A stretch of 64,000 bases of DNA from NCBI RefSeq assembly GCF_029533155.1, contig NZ_JAIZDB010000015.1:21331-85330 (forward strand). The letters run 5' to 3'. A model generated the notes under the pieces. The model made no database searches. It saw nothing but the letters and a program-made list of their open reading frames with translations, and was not told the DNA's origin. Shown one piece after another: positions 45,729 to 53,427 of the stretch (the first letter of the stretch is position 1; every line of letters begins with the position of its first letter). Position numbers and translations under genes: made by a program. Source of the DNA: Psychrobacillus antarcticus (GTDB lineage Bacteria; Bacillota; Bacilli; Bacillales_A; Planococcaceae).

Positions 45729-46456
45729 TTGTTCAAAAATTTGGTGGTATCGCCATGCAAAATCATCAGAACCGACAATTAGTAATACAGCGAATCCTGC
45801 AAGCAATTCATACCCATCAAAAGGTACTTGTCGTAGTTTCCGCAATGGGAAGAAGGGGTAAACCCTATGCAACAGATACGCTATTGGATTTACTTCCTTT
45901 CACCGAAAATAGCATTGAAACCGATTTACTCTCTGCTTGTGGGGAGTTGATCTCGAGTTCTGTATTATCGATGGAACTAAAAGCTAACGGAGTATCTTCT
46001 ACCCTTCTTTACGGAAGAAATGCTGGCATTATTACGAACGACAATTGCGGTAATGCTCTTATTAAAAAGGTTGATCTGAGTTCTGTATATCAAGCGTTTG
46101 AAAATTTCCAATGCATCATCGTTCCAGGTTTTCAAGGCGTCTCTGAAAGCACACATAATTTTACAACATTAGGAAGAGGCGGTAGTGATTTAAGTGCTGT
46201 TGTTTATGGCTATCATTTAAATGCTGACATGGTCGAATTTTACAAAGATGTCCCAGGTATCATGACTGCAGATCCTTTTACTAGCAAGCATGCAGAACTC
46301 ATACCTTTTATGAGTTATGAGGAACTTCAAGAAAAGATTGATGAGCCTGTGGAAGTAATACAAAAAAGAGCAGCTACATTTGCTGCTCTACATCAAGTCC
46401 GTTTGCATATTCGTTCTTTGTATAAAGATAGTGAAGGTACCTTCGTTTCCAATTAA
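45725..46456 (+). CDS. Short DapG-like aspartokinase without ACT domains
   Basis: A 243-residue amino-acid kinase whose whole length resembles the catalytic domain of B. subtilis DapG: MIVQKFGG, VVVSAMGRRGKPYATDTLLDLL, SACGELISS, TTLGRGGSDLSA, KDVPGIMTADP. The regulatory ACT domains are absent, so end-product inhibition is unlikely. The usual KFGGTS is KFGGIA and the later QGAKVIHPRA region is EPVEVIQKRA, so activity could be altered. It is divergent from murE and may supply the diaminopimelate pathway. The stop codon abuts the convergent ylbC stop. Confidence 0.85.
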   Translation: MIVQKFGGIAMQNHQNRQLVIQRILQAIHTHQKVLVVVSAMGRRGKPYATDTLLDLLPFTENSIETDLLSACGELISSSVLSMELKANGVSSTLLYGRNAGIITNDNCGNALIKKVDLSSVYQAFENFQCIIVPGFQGVSESTHNFTTLGRGGSDLSAVVYGYHLNADMVEFYKDVPGIMTADPFTSKHAELIPFMSYEELQEKIDEPVEVIQKRAATFAALHQVRLHIRSLYKDSEGTFVSN

Positions 46457-47545
46457 TTATTCAGGAATATTTTTGGTAGTATTTACAGCTTTTCGTTCAA
46501 TAAAGTTTTGCGTATAATAACTACCATATACTCCAATTCCAGTATGTGTAAAATCCTGCCCTAATAAGATTTCCCGATGGTCCTTAGAATTCATCCAACC
46601 GTTTACGGCTTCCCCCGCATCAAAATAAAAAGCGGCTGTATTTCCAGCGGCACTAGAAAATTCAATAGAGGACTCTTTCAACTGATCACTAAACTTAGAT
46701 ATTTCAAACTTTTCATTTACAACAACATTGTTTCTGGCCATTTCTTCACTGTTATTCATCGCAATCTTTTGCAATTCATTATCAGATAATAGTATGCGAA
46801 GGCTATTACGAAGACGATATACATTTGAAAGTTCAAAAATCTGTCTCTCATTAGCACGATCTATCGCTGCTTGGGTGAGGGAGTCAGGGGTTTTTGTTTC
46901 CACCATAATTCCGTTATATAGAATGTCATAAGGTTTATGCAGCAAAATCGTTTTAGGATCTGTAAACCTAACTGCCTCTAACTGCCGACTTTCAGAATCT
47001 ATATATAACATAGCAAATAAATTATCAAACTGAACTAATATTCTATTATCTATATCTTCTTCTGTAAGAGTAAAAGTATATGTATTTGAATCTATAGAAA
47101 ACGTAATTTCAGATTGCACTATTGTAAAACGATAGATTTCATCTATGTTCTGCCCAATTTTATAAGGAGCGACTTCTAGATTAGCTCCTGCAGCAAAGGC
47201 TTGTGTTACTTTTTCTCCTTCAACTCCGATTAATAAATAAGTTGTAAGAGATTTATTGTATATCCACCATTCATAACCAAATGCTGATGGTTCGGTCCGA
47301 GTTGGTTTTCCTAACATCTCAATAACCGCTTGGCTCGAACCTCCTACTAATGTGGAGATCCCTTCTTTTGGACGTGTAAATACCGACTCAACTTCCACCA
47401 CTTCTGAAGAAGTATCTGGAATTACCTGTCCCGTATTGTTTGAACCAGTAATGAGCTTATTTTCATGTACAGGATTATCAAAATATATAAATACTACTAG
47501 TACTATAGCTATAGCAATAACAATTCGAATTAGATTATTCATCAT
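46457..47545 (-). CDS. ylbC: CAP-domain secreted protein YlbC
   Basis: A 362-residue protein with an N-terminal anchor or signal (residues 5-21). The CAP-associated N-terminal domain (about 55-185: GGSSQAVIEMLGKPTRTEPSAFGYEWWIYN) is followed by a C-terminal CAP/SCP domain (about 225-350: VYRLRNSLRILLSDNELQKIAMNNSEEMA, GWMNSKDHREILLGQDFTHTGIGVY). The same domain pair is found in B. subtilis YlbC and YtxK-type proteins; function is unknown. GGAGAAACAATT precedes the ATG. It is divergent from the yugN-like gene. Confidence 0.9.
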   Translation of the reverse strand: MMNNLIRIVIAIAIVLVVFIYFDNPVHENKLITGSNNTGQVIPDTSSEVVEVESVFTRPKEGISTLVGGSSQAVIEMLGKPTRTEPSAFGYEWWIYNKSLTTYLLIGVEGEKVTQAFAAGANLEVAPYKIGQNIDEIYRFTIVQSEITFSIDSNTYTFTLTEEDIDNRILVQFDNLFAMLYIDSESRQLEAVRFTDPKTILLHKPYDILYNGIMVETKTPDSLTQAAIDRANERQIFELSNVYRLRNSLRILLSDNELQKIAMNNSEEMARNNVVVNEKFEISKFSDQLKESSIEFSSAAGNTAAFYFDAGEAVNGWMNSKDHREILLGQDFTHTGIGVYGSYYTQNFIERKAVNTTKNIPE

Positions 47546-47696
47546 AATTGTTTCTCCTTATTTTCCCATCATTTCTCCTAGTATACCAAGGTTAGCTAGA
47601 AAGTCACAATGTTACCATTGCAACATTATGAAATTTGAATTAATATTAGTAGGAAGAGATTTTATTTGGAATATGAACGTGAAGGAGGACAATTCA

Positions 47697-48062
47697 ATGT
47701 ATTTCGAAAACACTGGTATAGAAAACACTATCATTGATCTAAATATATTAGATGAACTTATGAAAAAGCAAGGTTTAGTTCGTGCAGGTCAATGGGATTA
47801 TGAACGCGTAACCTATGATAAAAAGTTTATGATAAAAGAAGGTACATTTTATCTTCGAGTATTTGGTTTTACTAGAGATGGTGATGTAGGTGCACACGAT
47901 GCAAATATAACACTTTTAAAACCGGTTATTGGTAAACACTATTATCCACATGGTGTTGAATATGGCGAAAATGAAGTTTTTCCAAATCATTTGTTAAAAT
48001 CATGTGAACAAACATTAGCTGCTGTTAGAGCTGAATTAGCTACTTTTGAAATTCACGCTTAA
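47697..48062 (+). CDS. YugN-like family protein
   Basis: A 121-residue cytoplasmic protein of the YugN-like family, function unknown. Typical stretches are GQWDYERVTYDKKFMIKEGTFYLRVFGF and GDVGAHDANITLLKPVIGKHYYPHGVEYGENEVFP. The start at ATG 47697 has GAAGGAGG 8 bp upstream; a much longer frame reaching back to 47352 only crosses the divergent ylbC gene. An intrinsic terminator follows. Confidence 0.88.
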   Translation: MYFENTGIENTIIDLNILDELMKKQGLVRAGQWDYERVTYDKKFMIKEGTFYLRVFGFTRDGDVGAHDANITLLKPVIGKHYYPHGVEYGENEVFPNHLLKSCEQTLAAVRAELATFEIHA

Positions 48063-48074
48063 TAGTAATATTCT

Positions 48075-48107
48075 AAACCGCAGGAATTACATTCTCTTGC
48101 GGTTTTT
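48075..48107 (+). terminator. Intrinsic terminator after the yugN-like gene
   Basis: AAACCGCA pairs with TGCGGTTT, followed by TTT; the loop is 15 bases. Confidence 0.85.
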
Positions 48108-48165
48108 CTGTTCAAAAATTAAGAACTTGTCTATACTGTTAGAGAGGGGAAGAAAGGAGCATACT

Positions 48166-49230
48166 ATGGTCTTAAACATACTTAAAAAAGAATACATAAA
48201 ATATTTTGTTCTAGTTGTCATGCTCTTATTATTAGCTATTTTCATACTTCCAGTATCTATTCCCATTATACTTGCTTTACTGACAGCTAATATTATGGAA
48301 CCTATCGTAAAGTTCACTCAAAAAACCTTTAAATGGAGACGGAAAGCTGCCGTGATAACTAATTTTATTCTTTTTATTAGCGTCATTTCCGGTCTATTAT
48401 ACTTGGTAATTACAAAACTTTTTAGCCAGCTCATATATGTATCACTGACCATTCCTACACATATTAATAACTGGACTGGGTTATGGATCGATATGCAAAA
48501 TAATTTATTTAAATATACGGAAGGTCTCCCTAAAGAAGTAGTAGAATCGATTCAAAATAAATTTGATGCTACATTAGAAGGTATGAGAGATGCTCTACTA
48601 GATATACTAAGTTACACTAATATTTCCGCACTTTTAACAGATATTCCTAACTTTTTAGTAAGTTTTATAGTTTTTATTATTGCGCTTTTTTTATTTATGT
48701 TAGATTTGCAGAGTTTACAGACTAAATTTTTTCATTACTTAACTGATAATACTGCAAGCAAAGTACGATTTATGTTTGCTAGTATAAAGAAAGTGGCTAT
48801 AGGATTTATGAAAGCTCAAATTATTGCAAGTTTCATTATTTTGGGGGCATCATTCATCGGACTTTTACTTATTATCACGCCAAAGTATGCTTTAATTATG
48901 GCTTTTGTTATTTGGATTATCGATATTATTCCTATATTGGGCTCTATTGCGGTATTAGCACCTTGGGCTATTTATCATTATTTAACAGGTGACATTGTAC
49001 TAGGAACCAAGTTAACTATATTAGCAGTAGTTTTATTAGTAATACGTAGAGCTGTTGAGCCTAAGTTAATGGGTTCTCAAATGGGCATATCTCCCTTAGC
49101 AATTTTAATTGGTATGTTTATCGGAGCAAAGCTTTTCGGTTTCATAGGATTTTTGTTAGGTCCACTAGTCATTATTATTTTTATTACGGCTAAAGAATCC
49201 GGCATGCTAAAACTTAACTTTAAAATTTAA
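48166..49230 (+). CDS. AI-2E family transporter (putative permease)
   Basis: A 354-residue polytopic membrane protein with seven or eight hydrophobic segments and the AI-2E exporter/YtvI-type layout: paired N-terminal helices, a large central soluble loop (about 85-160), then SFIILGASFIGLLLII, FVIWIIDIIPILGSIAVLAPWA and the C-terminal PKLMGSQMGISPLAILIGMFIGAKLFGFIGFLLGPLV. Members export autoinducer-2 or carry Na+/H+; substrate here is unknown. ATG 48166 has AAAGGAG 6 bp upstream. The CCGGG hairpin and repeat E follow directly. Confidence 0.9.
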   Translation: MVLNILKKEYIKYFVLVVMLLLLAIFILPVSIPIILALLTANIMEPIVKFTQKTFKWRRKAAVITNFILFISVISGLLYLVITKLFSQLIYVSLTIPTHINNWTGLWIDMQNNLFKYTEGLPKEVVESIQNKFDATLEGMRDALLDILSYTNISALLTDIPNFLVSFIVFIIALFLFMLDLQSLQTKFFHYLTDNTASKVRFMFASIKKVAIGFMKAQIIASFIILGASFIGLLLIITPKYALIMAFVIWIIDIIPILGSIAVLAPWAIYHYLTGDIVLGTKLTILAVVLLVIRRAVEPKLMGSQMGISPLAILIGMFIGAKLFGFIGFLLGPLVIIIFITAKESGMLKLNFKI

Positions 49231-49240
49231 ATTCAATAAG

Positions 49241-49270
49241 AAAAACCGGGAAAAAAACGCCCGGTTCTTT
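49241..49270. terminator. Bidirectional CCGGG hairpin before element E
   Basis: ACCGGG (49245-49250) pairs with CCCGGT (49260-49265) across AAAAAAACG. On the minus strand it is followed by TTTTTCTT, on the plus strand by TCTTT, so termination would be better on minus. It occurs again 754 bp later, almost identical, and at 10199 and 28715. Confidence 0.65.
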
Positions 49271-49280
49271 AGGATCTAAG

Positions 49281-49990
49281 CCTGTTTCTCCTGTTTTCGA
49301 AGGGCTTTGTACAGATTTATTGCTATATAATTACCATTTGATTTTTTAAAGACGCTGGTCGTGACTGAAGTCACGACCAGCGTCTTTTTTTCTCGGTAAT
49401 CTTATGGCTATTAACTGTCCGTCGCCCTTCTACAACTTTTAGAAACGGGTTAGTTCATTTTTTGGGTAACTAGAGAAAAGATACTATCCTAATAATTGAG
49501 GAGGCTCACGAAGATGCAATTTCGTTCGCTATTTCGCTTCTTTATTGGGTAGACACTTACTATTTTTCATTATTTCCACTAGTAAAAAAGAAAATCTACT
49601 ATATTCATCTTTCTTTACACAATTTCATTCCTACATTCAACAGACGGTTTTATCCCCACATTAACTCGGACTACTCTTCTTATCTAAGCGAGAGTCTATG
49701 TAATATCCCCTAGTTTAGTACTACTCATTTAATTGATTGGAGTGAAAGTGGCGACTCCTGTGGGAACAGCACGAGCTGAAAGCCCCGCAGGAACGTTTGA
49801 AAGGGACAAAGGCTAAGAGCGCCACATCGTGTGGCAACACCTTCGTGACCAACATCCTGTTGGCCCGAGGAGATTGAAGCCGTGCCCACGGAAAGCGTCC
49901 ACTGAAACGGAAATCAGTAGTACCATTCATGCATTAAAAGTCCTGTAAAAACAATGTTCATGCTGTATTTTTATATACTTTCTTATCTTT
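49281..49990. repeat. Composite intergenic element E (hairpin, AT-rich, GC-rich, tail)
   Basis: A full-length copy. The hairpin module is 49281-49449, with the core stem AGACGCTGGTCGTGAC/GTCACGACCAGCGTCT (49347-49390). The AT-rich module is 49450-49725. The GC-rich cassette is 49731-49920 (GGCGACTCCTGTGGGAACAGCACGAGCTGAAAGCCCC... in short) and holds hairpins CCACATCGTGTGG (49822-49834) and CCAACATCCTGTTGG (49849-49863). A tail runs to 49990. Short open frames inside it have no start signals. Confidence 0.85.
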
Positions 49991-49993
49991 TAA

Positions 49994-50024
49994 GAAAAAC
50001 CGGGAAAAAAACGCCCGGTTCTTT
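49994..50024. terminator. Bidirectional CCGGG hairpin before element F
   Basis: Almost identical to the hairpin at 49241-49270 (ACCGGG/CCCGGT, A-rich loop), including the following TTCTTTAGGATCTAA. It marks the start of the second tandem unit. Confidence 0.65.
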
Positions 50025-50034
50025 AGGATCTAAT

Positions 50035-50755
50035 CCTGTTTCTCCTGTTTTCGAAGGGCTTTGGACAGACTTATTGCTATATAATTACCGTTTGATTTTT
50101 TAAAGATCCTGGTCGTGACTGAAGTCACGACCAGCATCTTTTTTCTCGGTAATCTTATGGCGATAGACTGTCCGTAGCCCTCCTACAACTCTTAGAAACA
50201 GGTAAGTACATGTTTGGTTAACTAGAGAAAAGCTAAATTCCTATATAGAGAAGAAGCTCACTAAGATGCAATTTCGTTCGCTATCTCACTTCTTTATTTA
50301 GTAAACACTTACTAATTCTCTTATTACCACTATATAAAAGAAGATCTCATTTTTTCCTCATTTATTCAATAGTCGATTTTATCCCTATATTAACTTTTTC
50401 TACTCTTGTCGTCTTAGCGATAAGCTCTGCTAATCTTCTTATCGAGTACTACTCACTTAATTGATTGGAGTGAAAGGTGGCGACACCAGCGGGATGAGTA
50501 AGACAGATGAGACGTCACATCGCTCACCACACGGAGGCCAACAGGAGGTTGGTCACAAAGGCGTTGAGGCCCACAGGATGTGGGTTATGCAATCGTTGCC
50601 GCAGGACGCGGCGAACTTAGATTGCCTTCCCTTTGAGACGTGGCGCTCTTAGCCTTTGTACTCCACCTGAAACGCAAATCAGTAGTATTATTCATTCTTT
50701 CAAGTCCCATGAATCCAGTGTACACGGTACATTTTTATATACTTTCTTATCTTTT
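50035..50755. repeat. Composite intergenic element F (tandem copy of E with a different cassette)
   Basis: The hairpin module is 50035-50202 (core 50101-50144, one mismatch), the AT-rich module 50203-50455, the GC-rich cassette 50460-50690 and the tail 50691-50755, which abuts the ctaM terminator. The cassette carries three hairpins with AGGA loops: CCAACAGGAGGTTGG (50538-50552), CCCACAGGATGTGGG (50570-50584) and GCCGC-AGGAC-GCGGC (within 50596-50615). The inner part is inverted relative to element E. Confidence 0.85.
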
Positions 50756-50808
50756 TAAAAAAGCCAATGCTCTCTTGGAATAAGTTCCATAAGAGCGTTG
50801 GCTTTTTC
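50756..50808. terminator. Terminator of ctaM (bidirectional)
   Basis: AAAAAAGCCAATGCTCT pairs with AGAGCGTTGGCTTTTT, with a further GGAA/TTCC in the loop. It lies between element F and the ctaM stop. Confidence 0.9.
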
Positions 50809-50813
50809 AATAT

Positions 50814-51275
50814 TTATCCACCTAATATTGCCTTAAACACAGAAGTGGTTGCTCCACCACTATAAAATACATATAACAATAAGTAGACGGCTACACCTGT
50901 TATTCCTACAAAGAACCATATAACACTTGTGATTGGCCCTATCTTACGATGTTTTTTAATATTGTTTTTATATCCTAAATATATAGTGACTAATCCAAAA
51001 ACTGCGCCAGTCGTTGCCAATGTAATATGGAATATTAAAAAGATTGTATAGTAAATTTTAATGTCATCAGGACCACCAAAAGCTGTATTCCCAATGAAAA
51101 TAGTTCGCGATACATAGATGATGAAAAATAATAGAGCTGAAATTGCTGCTGCTATCATCGTTTTTTTGTGGGCATCAATTTTCTTTTGTTTGATGAGTGC
51201 CCACCCAATTGCTACTAAGACCGCACTTAATACGATAAAAAATGTACTTATAGTTGGTAGAATAGGTAAATTCAT
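50814..51275 (-). CDS. ctaM: Cytochrome aa3/caa3 assembly protein CtaM (DUF420)
   Basis: A 153-residue membrane protein with four to five hydrophobic segments and the DUF420 pattern LPTISTFFIVLSAVLVAIGWALIKQKKIDAHKKTM and IFLIFHITLATTGAVFGLVTIYL. DUF420/CtaM is required for active heme-A oxidase in Staphylococcus, probably in assembly. GAGGAG precedes the ATG. It follows ctaG by 31 bp in one operon. Confidence 0.9.
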   Translation of the reverse strand: MNLPILPTISTFFIVLSAVLVAIGWALIKQKKIDAHKKTMIAAAISALLFFIIYVSRTIFIGNTAFGGPDDIKIYYTIFLIFHITLATTGAVFGLVTIYLGYKNNIKKHRKIGPITSVIWFFVGITGVAVYLLLYVFYSGGATTSVFKAILGG

Positions 51276-51306
51276 TAATCATTCTCCTCAAATCGCTTAA
51301 TAAAGT

Positions 51307-52227
51307 TTAAAGATTAGCTTGTACTTTTAAATCATCAAGAGCTTTTTGTGTAATTTCTTCGGCATTATCCTGCTCATTTTTATACCACTTGGAAAATATG
51401 GACATTAAAAATACCGCGTAAATTATTTCTTGTACAATTTTCATCAGTATTCCACCTAATTGTTGGTCGTCAAGAGGTGACATATTAGAAAATAACTGAG
51501 GTCCACTCAATGATAGTCCTGCTAATGTACTCGCTGGTACACATAGCTCCATCGCTTTCAACCATACATCTGAATTTGTGTACGTCTCATACAAAGGTGT
51601 TCCAGTGAAGATAATTAACGCACATGCCGGAGTTATTAACACAGCACTTGCGATTATAAATCCGATCTTTTTTAACCCATGCAAATGTCCAGATAGTCCC
51701 TTAATATCAACGATAGACCACCACATGAAAATCGCTGAAAGGAATAAAATAAACGTATACGTACCATGTAATCCTTCATCCAATTTGATAAAATCAAAAA
51801 TCATAGGAATATGATAAAAAGAAAACATCCCTGAAAAGACAATTAGTGAAAGTAATGGTTTGGTTAGTATAGGAAAAACCTTACGAACTGCTGGCAATTC
51901 TATTACAACTTTCCATATCCACCAAGGAATCCCTTTCATAAGTATAGGTGGTATTAACATTAATAATAATGCCATCTGTACCATATGATATGAGAACATA
52001 ATATGTGCCATTAAATCTATAGGTGAACCTTTTACAATATATAAAAGAACAATGCCGCTTAAAAAATAAGCTGCTTCTTTCTTTTTCAGTGGCTCTGATA
52101 CTTTAAAGTCATTTCTCCATTTGACGGTTATTAAAAAATATAAAATAGTTAAAAATACCAATACTCCTATCATAACAGGGCTCCACAATGCTTGGAATCC
52201 AAATATACTTATAGGCATAAGTAACAT
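51307..52227 (-). CDS. ctaG: Cytochrome c oxidase assembly factor CtaG
   Basis: A polytopic protein of the caa3-type CtaG family, thought to help copper insertion or assembly of caa3 oxidase (unrelated to the CtaG/Cox11 fold). About seven hydrophobic segments are seen, with FSYHMVQMALLLMLIPPILMKGIP and FYHIPMIFDFIKLDEGLHGTYTFILFLSAIFMWWSI. The first ATG is very close to AAGGAG; the ATG three codons later (52218) has better spacing. A sigma-A promoter lies 25-53 bp upstream. Confidence 0.94.
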   Translation of the reverse strand: MLLMPISIFGFQALWSPVMIGVLVFLTILYFLITVKWRNDFKVSEPLKKKEAAYFLSGIVLLYIVKGSPIDLMAHIMFSYHMVQMALLLMLIPPILMKGIPWWIWKVVIELPAVRKVFPILTKPLLSLIVFSGMFSFYHIPMIFDFIKLDEGLHGTYTFILFLSAIFMWWSIVDIKGLSGHLHGLKKIGFIIASAVLITPACALIIFTGTPLYETYTNSDVWLKAMELCVPASTLAGLSLSGPQLFSNMSPLDDQQLGGILMKIVQEIIYAVFLMSIFSKWYKNEQDNAEEITQKALDDLKVQANL

Positions 52228-52251
52228 CGCTCCTTTTAGCTAACTTCCTCT

Positions 52252-52280
52252 ATTATATAGGTCAATCCGCATAACTTCAA
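52252..52280 (-). promoter_or_regulatory. Sigma-A promoter of ctaG-ctaM
   Basis: On the minus strand TTGAAG (52280-52275), a 17-bp spacer and TATAAT (52257-52252). Together with the terminator at 52415-52454, it makes ctaG-ctaM a separate unit from ctaCDEF. Confidence 0.75.
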
Positions 52281-52414
52281 TGAACGAACTATGACATTTA
52301 AGTATTCCAACTTGTCAGTTTACACAAAAAACATCCATTATTAAAGTTCCCGTTAGCAGAACCATACTAACTATGTTGTATGTACCATTAAAGCATAAAC
52401 TTCATATTATCTCA

Positions 52415-52454
52415 AAAATAGCCGAGACAAAGTGGATAACTTTGTCTCGGCTTT
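52415..52454 (-). terminator. Terminator of the ctaBCDEF run
   Basis: AGCCGAGACAAA pairs with TTTGTCTCGGCT (12-bp stem), followed on the minus strand by ATTTTTG. It lies 8 bp past the ctaF stop. Confidence 0.9.
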
Positions 52455-52461
52455 AGATTGT

Positions 52462-52797
52462 TTAACCCCACCAAATGATAGTTAGGAAAGTTAAGATGAA
52501 AGTGAAAGCTAACATAACAGCGCTGTATAAGAAAAAAGCAACAACCTGATGATTCTTTTCACTCATATGCATGAAATAGTAAAGCTGTAACACTACTTGA
52601 ATTGCTGCAAGTAATAATATTACCGGAACTATTAAATAGACGGAAAAATCAGCAGCTACAGCTGTAAAAGAAATTAACGTTAAGAATATCATAATTCCAA
52701 AAGTCGTAATTTGGTTACGCATATCTTTTCTACGTTTTTGCTTAATATATTCAAATTCTGTTTGTGATCTCACATAAACTTGAGCGTCGTGTGACAT
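52462..52797 (-). CDS. ctaF: Cytochrome c oxidase subunit IV
   Basis: The small membrane subunit of caa3 oxidase. 111 residues with three hydrophobic segments (about 30-50, 54-75, 82-108) and the motif LVILLLAAIQVVLQLYYFMHMSEKNH-type PVILLLAAIQVVLQLYYFMHM. ATG 52797 (MSHDAQVYV) is chosen; a start four codons earlier would overlap ctaE. The gap to ctaE is 1 bp. Confidence 0.93.
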   Translation of the reverse strand: MSHDAQVYVRSQTEFEYIKQKRRKDMRNQITTFGIMIFLTLISFTAVAADFSVYLIVPVILLLAAIQVVLQLYYFMHMSEKNHQVVAFFLYSAVMLAFTFILTFLTIIWWG

Positions 52798-52798
52798 A

Positions 52799-53425
52799 TT
52801 AACCAACAACTCCCATCAAGTATACTACTGTAAAGATGAACACCCAAACTACATCAATGAAATGCCAGTATAGGGAAGCAGTATAGTATTTTGGTGCATT
52901 ATACAAACTAAATCCACGTTTTGCATTACGTAACATCAATAGAATAATCCACCCTAGACCAATTACTACGTGCAATCCATGAGTACCTACAAGAGTAAAG
53001 AAAGAAGATGAGAAAGCACTTTGTCCATAAGTAAAACCTAAATGTACATAGTGATTAAACTCATAAATTTCTAAACCTAAGAATGCAAATCCCAACAGAA
53101 CTGTTATAGCCAACCAAGTTTGCATCCCTCTAAAATTATGGTTTTTCATGTGATACATTGCATACACACTTGTTAGTGAAGAAGTTAAAAGAATCATCGT
53201 CATTATAAATACTAATGGTAGCTCAAATAGTGTATCAGTTGAGAATTCCATACCACTTGGTCCTTTATTTTTAAGTGCTAAATACGTTGCAAACAAACTT
53301 GCAAATAATACCGTTTCCCCACCTAAAAATAACCAAAAACCTAAAAACTTATTCTTACCTTCTAAAGTAACTTGCTCAGGATGATCTGGCCAAGTTTGTG
53401 GGGTGTACTTTTTGTTAAAGTCCAT
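52799..53425 (-). CDS. ctaE: Cytochrome c oxidase subunit III
   Basis: A 208-residue membrane subunit with five hydrophobic helices. KNKFLGFWLFLGGETVLFASLFATYLAL and the C-terminal LVGTHGLHVVIGLGWIILLML and YWHFIDVVWVFIFTVVYLMG (conserved glutamate and histidines) are family signatures. It is placed 2 bp after ctaD and co-transcribed. Confidence 0.96.
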   Translation of the reverse strand: MDFNKKYTPQTWPDHPEQVTLEGKNKFLGFWLFLGGETVLFASLFATYLALKNKGPSGMEFSTDTLFELPLVFIMTMILLTSSLTSVYAMYHMKNHNFRGMQTWLAITVLLGFAFLGLEIYEFNHYVHLGFTYGQSAFSSSFFTLVGTHGLHVVIGLGWIILLMLRNAKRGFSLYNAPKYYTASLYWHFIDVVWVFIFTVVYLMGVVG

Positions 53426-53427
53426 TA

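Noticed and set aside
45617..45778. Upstream ATG starts for murE
   Set aside because: They would overlap the divergent aspartokinase and precede the candidate promoter. The added residues do not resemble a MurE N-terminus.
47352..47696. N-terminal extension of the yugN-like gene
   Set aside because: The extra 115 codons cross the divergent ylbC gene. A perfect GAAGGAGG stands before ATG 47697, which gives the normal family length.
49721..50652. Open frames inside elements E and F (about 60-70 residues)
   Set aside because: They run through the palindromic GC-rich cassettes, recur on either strand of other copies, lack ribosome-binding sites and have low-complexity content. They are by-products of the repeats.
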